Shown in pieces: positions 7,641-15,549 of a DNA stretch of 64,000 bases (position 1 is the first letter of the stretch; each line of letters starts with the position of its first letter). The stretch covers positions 1 through 64,000 of the forward strand of contig NZ_FOQA01000010.1 in the NCBI RefSeq assembly GCF_900113635.1. Direction: 5' to 3'. The stretch comes from Tindallia magadiensis (GTDB taxonomy: Bacteria; Bacillota; Clostridia; Peptostreptococcales; Tindalliaceae). The position numbers and the translations under genes are program-made. The notes beneath the pieces are model-generated. The model was given only the letters and a program-made list of their open reading frames with translations, ran no database searches and was not told the DNA's origin.

Positions 7641-8374
7641 ATCAGTGATTTTGTATAATCATTTTTCGCTTCCTGTAGTCGATGACTTTGGATTGTTTCA
7701 ACAATTTCTCCGTCTTTCATGACATAAATCTTTTGACAAACCTGTTGCGCCAAAGCCAGATCGTGAGTGATAAAAACAATTGACATCGATTGTTGAGCTT
7801 TTAAATTCATTAATACCTTCACAATATCGTGTTGGGCGGTCACATCAAGGCTCGATGTGGCTTCGTCGCAAACCAGCAATGCTGGTTTAATTCCAATGGC
7901 TCTGGCAAGGACCACCCGTTGAAGCTGTCCTCCGCTTAATTCATTTGCATAACGATGCATCATTTCTTCCGGAAGAGAAACCCATTTCAGTAGAGAGCTG
8001 CAATGTTCCCAAGCCTCTTTTTTGTTCATTAATCTGAAATTAAGAAAAGGCTCCATTAGAAACTTCCCAATTCGCATGTGCGGACTGAAAACGGCTAAAG
8101 GGTTTTGAAACACCATCTGAACTTTTCGGTAGTACTCTTTGTGACGATCTGCCTTCAAATTTATTGGTTTGTCCTGAAATATAATCTCACCTTCGTCTTG
8201 TTTCAGGAGGCCGCAAATAATTCGTGCTAGTGTGCTCTTCCCGCATCCACTTTCGCCTACCAGGCCAACAGCTTCCCCTCTTTCTACTCGCAAACTCACA
8301 TTCTTCACCGCTTTGTTTTTTTCTTTGTAGCTTTTCGACAGATTGTTGATCTGAAGTGTCGCATCCATAAGCAA
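7619..8374 (-). CDS. ABC transporter ATPase, NikE/OppF type
   Basis: This 251-residue cytoplasmic ATPase is the last gene of the riboswitch-controlled operon. It shows Walker [10 protein letters not shown], signature LSGGQLQRVVLARAI and Walker B LLVCDEATSSLD, with the H-loop in FITHDLA. The length equals NikE-type ATPases and is shorter than OppF (about 320), because the C-terminal cysteine-cluster domain of peptide ATPases is missing. The gene follows the partner ATPase with a 1-bp gap. The B12 riboswitch upstream suggests that the cargo is cobalt, a cobalt chelate or a corrinoid. Confidence 0.88.
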   Translation of the reverse strand: MLMDATLQINNLSKSYKEKNKAVKNVSLRVERGEAVGLVGESGCGKSTLARIICGLLKQDEGEIIFQDKPINLKADRHKEYYRKVQMVFQNPLAVFSPHMRIGKFLMEPFLNFRLMNKKEAWEHCSSLLKWVSLPEEMMHRYANELSGGQLQRVVLARAIGIKPALLVCDEATSSLDVTAQHDIVKVLMNLKAQQSMSIVFITHDLALAQQVCQKIYVMKDGEIVETIQSHRLQEAKNDYTKSLIKAVFTL

Positions 8375-8375
8375 T

Positions 8376-9185
8376 TTAACCCTTTCTCATACGTGGTATA
8401 GACTCTAAAAGGCTTCTGGTGTAACTATTTAAAGGATTCTTTGTCACTATTTCCGCTGTACCTTCTTCTACAATCCTGCCGGATTTCATTACGATAATTC
8501 GATCCGCAAAAGAAGCGGCACAGGCAATATGATGGGTAATCATCAGTATGCTCGTGTTTTCTTTGTCTCTTAGATTTTTCATTTCATCAATAATGATTCG
8601 TTGCGTAATGACATCCAATGCACTGGTTGGTTCATCTGCAATTACAAGTTGGGGAGCCATGGCCGTAGCCATGGCAATAGCAACTCTCTGGTTCATTCCG
8701 CCACTTAACTGAAAAGGATAGGATTTCATAACCCGATGAGGATCTTTCAGGTTCATCTTAATAAGTGTTTTCTTTGCTATTTCTTCAGCGTCTGCCGCCG
8801 TTATCTTTTGATGAGCCCGAATGCTTTCTATGAATTGACTTCCTACCCTTCTGATAGGATTCAGGTATCCCGACGGATTCTGAAAAATCATAGCAATTTC
8901 ATTACCTCGCAAACGTTGCCACTCTTTTTTCTTTAATTGAGATAACTTTCTCCCCTCAAAATAGATCTCACCGGAAAATTTTATTGCTCCTCTGGGTAGT
9001 AAATTCATAATCGCCCGCGCCAGAGTGGATTTTCCACTTCCACTCTCTCCTACGATACCTACGATTTCATTGGGATATACTTTCATATTGATCCCTTTCA
9101 GAACCGGTTCATTCCCATAAGCAATTGTTAAATCTTCTGTTTCCAGGAGAGCTTCTTCTTTACTGAAGTTCCATTCGTTCATCAA
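8376..9185 (-). CDS. ABC transporter ATPase, NikD/OppD type
   Basis: This is the 269-residue first ATPase of the importer. It has Walker A GESGSGKST, signature LSGGMNQRVAIAMA and Walker B LVIADEPTSALD; LSGGMNQR is typical of OppD/DppD/NikD proteins. It lacks the OppD C-terminal extension, like NikD. The start overlaps the end of the substrate-binding protein gene by 26 bp, which indicates translational coupling. Confidence 0.88.
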   Translation of the reverse strand: MMNEWNFSKEEALLETEDLTIAYGNEPVLKGINMKVYPNEIVGIVGESGSGKSTLARAIMNLLPRGAIKFSGEIYFEGRKLSQLKKKEWQRLRGNEIAMIFQNPSGYLNPIRRVGSQFIESIRAHQKITAADAEEIAKKTLIKMNLKDPHRVMKSYPFQLSGGMNQRVAIAMATAMAPQLVIADEPTSALDVITQRIIIDEMKNLRDKENTSILMITHHIACAASFADRIIVMKSGRIVEEGTAEIVTKNPLNSYTRSLLESIPRMRKG

Positions 9186-10743
9186 TGTAGTACACCTCTG
9201 AGGTAAATCTCTCGATCCCGGTTAACCGGCTGCTGTGGACAACGTTACCCTCTCCGTAATACAAAAACAAAGCAGGAACATCAGTTATTAAAAGTTCCGC
9301 AGCTTGTATTCCAATCCGGTCGCGATCCTCTTTTTCAACGGTGCGAACCAATTTTTGTATCAAACTGTCCAGCTCTTCATTACTGTAGTTGCCTCGATTA
9401 CCAGAGCCATCCGACCCAAAACTGGCTTGCAGATAACTTTGCGGATCCCCCGTCGGCGCCGAAGTCCATCGTTCCCATCTCATATCAAAATCCCCGCTCT
9501 CTACCAGGCTGGAATCACTTTCCACTAACACTAATTCCATATCCAAACCAATATCCCGATACTGAGCCTGCATTGCCGAACCTATGGTATTCGGTACTTG
9601 CCCCAGATCACTCCTGGCCACGTAAGACAGTATTATTCTTTCTCCCTGGTATTCTCTGAACCCATCGCCATTGACATCGACAATTCCCAAATCATCCAAC
9701 AAATCTTTCGCTTTTTCCGGATCAAAGTTATAGGGAACTTCTCCATCAAAGCTAAAAGAAAGCTGTGGTGCAAAGGGGCCTTTTGCCGGCACCCCATTAG
9801 CCAGTTCCTTGGCATAGCTGTTTTTGTCTATCCCATGCACCAGCGCTTGCCTAAACTCCGGATATTTCATGTAGGGTTTATCCATGTTTAATCTTAGTTG
9901 AAAAATCCGTAAATTCGGCCCTCTCAATACAACGTATTCATCTGTATCTTCAAAAATTTCTAAATCTGTGTGATTTAACTGCGTAGCAAAATCAATTTCT
10001 CCTGTCTGGAGTGCCATGGCTCTTACAGAGGCATCAGGAATATATTTTGCATCAATTGATTCTATATTGCTTTTTCCGCTCCAGTGTTCCTCATGGCGTG
10101 TAAGAGACAATCCTTCCTCCGCTATAAAGCTTGTCACACGAAAAGGTCCGGTAGCAACTGGCGCCATATTAAAACCTGCTGATTCTGCAGCTTCTGCATC
10201 TACAATGATATATACCGGATCCGCTAAAAGGTTCAACAGTGTCGGCCAAGGCTCTTCTGTCCGGATTTTTACTGTGTTCCCTTCAGCCTCAATGCTTTCA
10301 AGCGGAAATTTAACATCATCCCGATCTGTCAGTTCCAAGGCTCGCTGAATAGATGCCTTCACTGCTTCAGCATCCACTTTTTTCCCATTATGAAAGTATG
10401 CATTTTCTCTCAGCTCAAAGATGGCTGTCGTTTCATCTATTACTTCCCAGCTTTCTGCTAGCTTTCCTACAAAATTCATGTTTTCGTCCAGTTGGATTAA
10501 GTTTTCACCAACGCCTAAACGCGCAAGAGTCCATCCATGCCAAGCGGTGGTTGGTTCTATATCCGCATCCAGCCAGAAAAGACCTATGTTGACATGATGG
10601 GTGCTCTGGTCTGCACTGTCATTGTTTTTTTCTATTAAATCACTTCCTTCCTGACCCGAATTTCCCACCTCTTCCGAATTGTCAGCGCATCCTGCCGCAA
10701 ATAAAAGAACCATCACAATCAGTAACAATACCTTTTTTGTCAT
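9160..10743 (-). CDS. substrate-binding lipoprotein, SBP family 5 (NikA/DppA-like)
   Basis: This 527-residue extracellular lipoprotein has a signal sequence LLLIVMVLLFAAGCADN with lipobox AAGC and a Ser/Asp-rich linker. The SBP_bac_5 domain has typical segments: LAESWEVIDETTAIFELREN, AVKASIQRALE, VATGPFRVTSF and FRQALVHGIDKNSYAKEL. The family carries peptides, nickel, or metal-opine complexes. Control by a cobalamin riboswitch argues for cobalt or corrinoid-related cargo rather than peptides, but no binding residue settles it. Confidence 0.88.
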   Translation of the reverse strand: MTKKVLLLIVMVLLFAAGCADNSEEVGNSGQEGSDLIEKNNDSADQSTHHVNIGLFWLDADIEPTTAWHGWTLARLGVGENLIQLDENMNFVGKLAESWEVIDETTAIFELRENAYFHNGKKVDAEAVKASIQRALELTDRDDVKFPLESIEAEGNTVKIRTEEPWPTLLNLLADPVYIIVDAEAAESAGFNMAPVATGPFRVTSFIAEEGLSLTRHEEHWSGKSNIESIDAKYIPDASVRAMALQTGEIDFATQLNHTDLEIFEDTDEYVVLRGPNLRIFQLRLNMDKPYMKYPEFRQALVHGIDKNSYAKELANGVPAKGPFAPQLSFSFDGEVPYNFDPEKAKDLLDDLGIVDVNGDGFREYQGERIILSYVARSDLGQVPNTIGSAMQAQYRDIGLDMELVLVESDSSLVESGDFDMRWERWTSAPTGDPQSYLQASFGSDGSGNRGNYSNEELDSLIQKLVRTVEKEDRDRIGIQAAELLITDVPALFLYYGEGNVVHSSRLTGIERFTSEVYYIDERMELQ

Positions 10744-10834
10744 TACTTATTCCTCCCTGTTATACTTTATTATGAGTATTTTGCTTTCAGTGCTTTGTTT
10801 TTTTGTCTCTTGCTATTTTTATATTTCACCTCCT

Positions 10835-11788
10835 CTAATCAGTCTCCATTAGCTTTCTTTTTTCTAATTGATTCATATTCCGTAATTCTCCCCCACCCAC
10901 TATATATTTTCGAGTATGAAACTGTCTTTTCGTTTTTTTACGGTACATGTTACACCCAATTAGATCAGAAGCATTCCCTGGGTCCATTTTATCCCGCAAT
11001 AAATCCCCCGTTATGTTGCTGACCATAACCACAAAAAAGATCGCCATTCCGGGATAGAACAGAAGCCTGGGAGAGGTTTGTATGTAGGGTCTTCCTTCAT
11101 TCAGCATGTTTCCCCACTCCGGCAAAGGAGCTTGCACTCCCAACCCTATAAAGGATAATCCTGCAATGAGTAGCATAACGCTGCCAATATCAATGACAAA
11201 TTGAACGGTTAATATAGGGATTAGGTTGGGAAGAATGTAGTGGCTTACTATTTTAAGGGGATTTGCACCGGTCATGATACCGGCTTCAATAAAGTCACGG
11301 CTTAATATTCTGGCTGTCAGTGTGCGTATCAGCCTTGCATATCTGGTCCACCAAATTATTGATAAGGCCACAAGAGTATTTCTCAGACCTGGACCAAGCA
11401 TGCCAACAACAGCAATAGCAAAAACAATATCCGGAAAGGCCAAAACCGTATCAGATATTCTCATGATTATCTGATCGACGATCCCGCCACAATAGCTGGC
11501 TGTAATTCCAAGGATTAGTCCGGTAACCAGCATTGTGGTTAAAAGGCTAAGGCTAGAAAAAACCGTTATCCAGGCACCATGAAGTATACGGGAAAGCAAA
11601 CATCTTCCTACGTGGTCTGTTCCTAAAGGGAATTGCTGGTTTGGTTCCTGCAACACCGCATCCAGGTTTGTTTTCAATGGATCGTGAGGTGCAAAAGCGG
11701 GCGCAAGCATCAACAAAACTAATAAAAAGATCATCATCAGTAACGGCCACCATTTTTTGAATAGTCCTGATCTTTTTTCCTTTTTCAC
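10835..11788 (-). CDS. ABC transporter permease, NikC/DppC type, with an unusual C-terminal tail
   Basis: This 317-residue inner-membrane permease has an N-terminal helix, an extracytoplasmic segment APHDPLKTNLD and GTDHVGRCLLSRILHGA, and the EAA-type loop near TGANPLKIVSHYILPN. Such proteins normally end soon after GDLLRDKMDP. Here about 45 polar, basic residues follow (CNMYRKKTKRQFHTRKYIVG...), which may be natural read-through into former intergenic DNA. Its start overlaps the stop of the partner permease by 4 bp (ATGA). Confidence 0.86.
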   Translation of the reverse strand: MKKEKRSGLFKKWWPLLMMIFLLVLLMLAPAFAPHDPLKTNLDAVLQEPNQQFPLGTDHVGRCLLSRILHGAWITVFSSLSLLTTMLVTGLILGITASYCGGIVDQIIMRISDTVLAFPDIVFAIAVVGMLGPGLRNTLVALSIIWWTRYARLIRTLTARILSRDFIEAGIMTGANPLKIVSHYILPNLIPILTVQFVIDIGSVMLLIAGLSFIGLGVQAPLPEWGNMLNEGRPYIQTSPRLLFYPGMAIFFVVMVSNITGDLLRDKMDPGNASDLIGCNMYRKKTKRQFHTRKYIVGGGELRNMNQLEKRKLMETD

Positions 11789-12735
11789 ATTGTTCCCTCT
11801 TTTCTGTCTTTTGATAAGGCGCGGGGGTCTAAAACTCTTATGACGCCGTCTACTACATAGCTAATGGTCACATAGACAAAAACCATCAGCACAACAAACC
11901 CCTGCAGTAATGGATAGTCACGGTGGTTAACAGCTTGCAAAACCATCGTTCCAAGTCCAGGACGCATGAACAGATGTTCCACAATAACCGTGCCCCCCAA
12001 AAGCGCAGCAACCGTCATACCAATGAGCGTTATTAGCCCAGGTAATGTGTTAGGCAGTACGTGACAGATTAGTATTTTCATTTCTGGAATCCCACGAGCT
12101 TTTGCACTAACTACATAATCCATGGTTAGCTCTTCTAATACCGACGCTCTTACTAAACGGATATAACGGCCAATCAACGGTATTGACAGCGTCAGCACCG
12201 GCAGAATATAGTCCTTTATTCCTCCCTCAGGCATAATAGGAAGAAGGCGATACCGAACGGCTATAACATACATTAACATTAAGCCCAGCCAGAACCCTGG
12301 AACAGATAAGGCTATAAAAGTAGTGAATCTAATGATGTAGTCTATCATACCGTTTCGCTTTATCGCCGCCAGCATCCCTAAAGGTATGGAGGTTATCAAC
12401 GTGAGGCCCAGCGCATAAGATGCAAGGAGAAATGTTCGAGACATCCTGTTGAGCATTATTTCGCTTACCGGCTGTCTGAAATGGTAAGAGTCTCCCATAT
12501 CCCCTCTTATCAGTCCAGACAACCATCCTGCATACTGAAACAAAAAAGGTTGATTTAAACCCATTTCTTCTCTTGTTCGTTCCAGCGCTTCCTCTGATGG
12601 AACCATATCCATTGCCATCAGCCTTCTTTCTGCCGGATCTCCGGGGCTAAAGTATGAGAGTGTAAAGGTTATGAAAGAGGCACACAGTAAAACTACAAAC
12701 ATCTGAAATAGTTTGACTAAAAATTCTTTATTCAC
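11785..12735 (-). CDS. ABC transporter permease, NikB/DppB type
   Basis: This 316-residue permease is the first gene of the operon. It begins with a transmembrane helix and the conserved TFTLSYFSPGDPAERRL, followed by MGLNQPFLFQYAGWL, typical of DppB/NikB. The coupling loop is near SAKARGIPEMKILICHVLPN. It lies about 90 bp downstream of an intrinsic terminator that belongs to the cobalamin riboswitch, so its transcription should be reduced when the cofactor is plentiful. Confidence 0.88.
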   Translation of the reverse strand: MNKEFLVKLFQMFVVLLCASFITFTLSYFSPGDPAERRLMAMDMVPSEEALERTREEMGLNQPFLFQYAGWLSGLIRGDMGDSYHFRQPVSEIMLNRMSRTFLLASYALGLTLITSIPLGMLAAIKRNGMIDYIIRFTTFIALSVPGFWLGLMLMYVIAVRYRLLPIMPEGGIKDYILPVLTLSIPLIGRYIRLVRASVLEELTMDYVVSAKARGIPEMKILICHVLPNTLPGLITLIGMTVAALLGGTVIVEHLFMRPGLGTMVLQAVNHRDYPLLQGFVVLMVFVYVTISYVVDGVIRVLDPRALSKDRKEGTM

Positions 12736-12824
12736 GTATTAACGCCTCCACTTTCGATAGCGCATATCATTTGCAATTAATTTCATCACGCCTTGCCCTA
12801 GTTGTCACCTTGTTTTCTGTGCAA

Positions 12825-12857
12825 ATAAAAAACCTTTTCCAGTTTTAGGAAAAGGTT
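12825..12857 (-). terminator. regulated terminator of the cobalamin riboswitch
   Basis: On the minus strand AACCTTTTCC and GGAAAAGGTT form a 10-bp stem with a short loop followed by TTTTTTATT. It sits between the riboswitch aptamer and the first permease gene, the position of an expression-platform terminator. Confidence 0.8.
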
Positions 12858-12950
12858 GCAATTACTCTCTATACCTCGCATTCATGTTTAACTCACTGCC
12901 GAAGTTTTTTGAGTAGTTGTCTCCTTTCCATCATCCGTGGAAAATTTGGA

Positions 12951-13120
12951 GTGCTTTACGGCAGGTCTCCTGGCTTAGCCTCATCGCATAGATATCACCT
13001 TCCCATCGCTTACAAAGCAACAGTGGTTTAAATATCTTACTCAGCATTACAGTGGCGGGACCGCGCAGGATTTTCACCTGCTTCCCTTTTGCCTGTTAAA
13101 AAACAGACACCGTAAAACAT
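12951..13120 (-). promoter_or_regulatory. cobalamin riboswitch (upstream of the first Nik-type operon)
   Basis: Read on the minus strand this is a classic B12-aptamer. The B12 box AGCCAGGAGACCTGC lies at 12961-12975, the conserved core GCGGTCCCGCCACTGTAA at 13047-13064, and the terminal P1 helix is formed by TTTTACGG (about 13111-13118) with CCGTAAAG (about 12954-12961). Adenosylcobalamin or a related corrinoid binding to this RNA class normally turns off downstream genes. Its target is the importer at 7619-12735. Confidence 0.93.
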
Positions 13121-13266
13121 ACTTAAATGTAACGAGAATTGTATCATAGTCTTGAAAAAAAGTAAACGTTGATAACACTTCTCATTCAAAAGTGTTTATG
13201 CTATACTTTTTAAGGGTTATGCTCTTTCGAAAAGCATGAACACGACATACTTAATTGGAGGTTTTG

Positions 13267-14127
13267 ATGAGCTGTCATAAAAATGTCGCCATTCTTGTCA
13301 GTCAAAAATATGCTGCGAAGTACCACCCAGACGACTTAGCTCTTAAGGAACGTCTGGAAACTTTTGGTTGTACCGTTTCTATTGTTCCATGGGATGATCA
13401 ACGTATTCTTTACTCAAAGTTTGACACCGCAATTGTTCGATCATGCTGGGATTATCAGCACCGACTTTCGGAATTTATTCAGCAAATGAAGGCCATCGAA
13501 CAGCAATGCCACCTCGTAAACCAAAGTTCCATCATTATTTGGAACAGTGACAAGCTCTACCTTAAATGGCTTTCAGACAATGGTGTTCCTACTGTGCCGA
13601 GTTTTTTTGTGGATTATCCCGAAAGCCTGACGCCATCTTCTTTGAATTTTTCTGCAGAGAAACTGGTGATCAAGCCTTCCATTGGTGCCAGTGGCCACCA
13701 CACCTATTTGGTCAACGCCAGAGATTTTAATTCCATCCAATACCATTTGAATCATTCGCTTCACAGCAAGGCAGCTGTGATACAGCCATTTGTTCAAAGT
13801 ATTCAGGAAGTAGGCGAGCGTTCAGCTGTTATTATTGATGGAGAGCCGGTTTTTGTGATGAAAAAAACACCAGCTAAAGATGGTTTTTTAGTTCATGAGC
13901 ACTGGGGCGGTACTTATCAGGAAACACTTTTGTCCCAGACCGATCATCGGTTTTTAGATCATCTGATGAATGTTCTCAATCCACTTCCCTTATTCATGCG
14001 AGTAGACTTTTTATATGACACGGAAGGTAACCCCATGCTGCTTGAACTTGAAATGATTGAACCCAATCTTTATTTATCCCGAAATCCCATAGGGCTGAAT
14101 AAGCTTAGCCATGCTCTTATTCGGTAA
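13267..14127 (+). CDS. ATP-grasp domain protein, DcsG/RimK-like
   Basis: This 286-residue cytoplasmic enzyme is predicted to ligate a carboxylate to an amine via an acyl-phosphate. Family features are AIVRSCWDYQHR, NSDKLYLKWLSDNGVPTVPS, the ATP-binding segment KLVIKPSIGASGHHTYLV, FVQSIQEVGERSAVIIDGE, and the metal-binding end MRVDFLYDTEG and ELEMIEPNLYL. The set resembles the cycloserine-pathway cyclo-ligase DcsG and glutathione-synthetase-like enzymes. The ATG at 13267 follows GGAGG with 5-base spacing; an in-frame TTG at 13255 is less likely. A 7-bp dyad AACACTT...AAGTGTT lies in the promoter region (about 13172-13194). It has no pathway neighbours, so the substrate is unknown. Confidence 0.78.
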   Translation: MSCHKNVAILVSQKYAAKYHPDDLALKERLETFGCTVSIVPWDDQRILYSKFDTAIVRSCWDYQHRLSEFIQQMKAIEQQCHLVNQSSIIIWNSDKLYLKWLSDNGVPTVPSFFVDYPESLTPSSLNFSAEKLVIKPSIGASGHHTYLVNARDFNSIQYHLNHSLHSKAAVIQPFVQSIQEVGERSAVIIDGEPVFVMKKTPAKDGFLVHEHWGGTYQETLLSQTDHRFLDHLMNVLNPLPLFMRVDFLYDTEGNPMLLELEMIEPNLYLSRNPIGLNKLSHALIR

Positions 14128-14163
14128 GAATTTTCCCTTTATTCTCCCAATGCAGTTTCCGCT

Positions 14164-14577
14164 TCATTGCGCAATGCAGCAAAGCCAGTTTTTCTTTTCT
14201 TCAAGTTTTATTCTGACATTTTGAAATCCAGCTTTCATGAGCCATTTTGTCAATTTCTCCGGTGAAGGAATTACCATCTTTCCCTCATCTATTCTTTTCT
14301 GATTGTAATTTTTGGCCCATTCAACGCAGTCCTCGGAGTAATCGATACCAAAAATCTTGCCGAAGGAAGATGCCATCGCCAGTTTTTCCAGGGTGCGTCC
14401 ACCTCCACAACCTGCATCCAACAGTGCTCCTTCCCTGGGGATGGAAACCATCTTCAGACCCCAGTCCGTTATTTCGGAGTGGCTCTCATTCATTCTAAAT
14501 ACGATTTTTTTACCCTCGGCTCCAGTAGGTTTACGGCACTGATTGAGTGTTTCTTTAATCGCATCTTCTTTTGCCAT
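14164..14577 (-). CDS. class I SAM-dependent methyltransferase, internally deleted
   Basis: This 137-residue frame starts at an ATG preceded by AAGGAGG. The N-terminal part has the SAM motif I LLDAGCGGGRTLEKLA and motif II IFGIDYSEDCVEWAKNYNQK. It then passes directly to the C-terminal PSPEKLTKWLMKAGFQNVRI. The about 70-80 residues that normally hold motifs post-I, II and III of this family (with DxVxxxE and the catalytic region) are missing, without a frameshift. It is therefore probably a decayed, inactive gene. Intact relatives are about 210 residues. Confidence 0.6.
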   Translation of the reverse strand: MAKEDAIKETLNQCRKPTGAEGKKIVFRMNESHSEITDWGLKMVSIPREGALLDAGCGGGRTLEKLAMASSFGKIFGIDYSEDCVEWAKNYNQKRIDEGKMVIPSPEKLTKWLMKAGFQNVRIKLEEKKNWLCCIAQ

Positions 14578-14644
14578 TTTCAGATACCTCCTTTTCCTCA
14601 GTTTTTGAAATATTCGCGATGTTGTTGCAATCCCCTTATTATAA

Positions 14645-14667
14645 TTCAATTATAATTGAAATTCAAT
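14645..14667. promoter_or_regulatory. overlapping AT-rich palindromes, possible operator
   Basis: TTCAATTATAATTGAA (14645-14660) is a perfect 16-bp palindrome and overlaps a second one, AATTGAAATTCAATT. It lies about 70 bp upstream of the methyltransferase start and contains a TATAAT, as expected for a repressor site over a promoter. The cognate regulator is not known. Confidence 0.4.
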
Positions 14668-14804
14668 TTCATTTTGATTTAATTTCTTTTTTTCCTTGAG
14701 TTCTGAAATCCATGAATTTCAGGGATTCTCCCAGGCGCAACAGATTATCAATTCTGGCACACCCTGGATTTTGTTGAATTATGTTTCTTGACAGGCAACT
14801 CATT

Positions 14805-14938
14805 ATCTTGACTTTGACAGCAAAAAAGCAAAAAAAGCCCTGGGCCTAGTTTCGACATTTGAAGGTTTCTTCAATCCGCCAAAGATCCTGATACTTTTGA
14901 ATGATTTCATTATCGGCTAAATGCAGCTCACTAGTCAC
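14805..14938 (-). mobile_element. 3-prime remnant of an IS4/IS1634-like insertion sequence
   Basis: On the minus strand a fragment at 14846-14938 encodes VTSELHLADNEIIQKYQDLW followed by RIEETFK. This is the C-terminal catalytic-region pattern (Y...W.IE..F) of IS4-superfamily transposases of the IS1634 group, and it then runs into a stop. It is joined to a 54-bp segment (14805-14858) that is an inverted copy of 5369-5423. The transposase is not functional. Confidence 0.6.
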
Positions 14939-15044
14939 GATCGAATAGTTTTGATTTCTACCACTCTATCCTTTAGCGAAGCCAGTGGTTGAGAAAGAAT
15001 AGTGGTTGAGTAACAATACAGATGTTATTTGTTAGGAAAGGGGT

Positions 15045-15380
15045 ATGAAGGTGGAACATTGTTTTTGTTTGAAGGCTAATAAGCAGGAAGCTGTTTCTGA
15101 CTTTTGGGAGGGTTTTTCAGAAAAGGAGAAGGCGTTTCTGTTGAGCGAGGTTTCCAGTGGAAGCAAACACTATTCCAGTGGATGTTTTATTGATGAAGAA
15201 GAAACAGAAGAGCATATGATTTACTTGCAAAAGGGGCGGGTGACGGCAAAATGTTTGGTCTTTCTTACCCTTCTTTAATTACTGGCACCATTACTTTTCA
15301 GGTGTTGGAAGAAGCAGAAGTTTATTTTGTCAGTGTTGCCCGGATAAATTGGAGGCCATCATGTTAGAGGAAGCGCCATG
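15045..15380 (+). pseudogene. decayed duplicate of the Crp/Fnr-family regulator
   Basis: The DNA from 14941 onward repeats 4321-5126 (offset 10620), including about 100 bp of upstream region, at well over 90 percent identity. Two deletions have removed 55 bp (between CGGC repeats, matching 4628-4682 of the parent) and 310 bp (matching 4766-5075). The first deletion causes a frameshift after about 67 codons, and the DNA-binding domain is lost. The last codons EAIMLEEAP and their surroundings are still recognisable. The copy borders the IS remnant at 14805-14938. Confidence 0.9.
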
Positions 15381-15549
15381 ATTTCTGAAAATTGATTTAC
15401 TTTTTTGGTGTATATCCTTTTCATTTTTTTTATGTTAGAATGATGAGCTGAATTGCTTAAAAACCATCTGAAACTCTTAAAAAACAAGGTTTTTAAGTAC
15501 TTTCTAAAGATTTCTAAAGGTAGAAATATCTGGAAAAGAGGCTCTAAAC

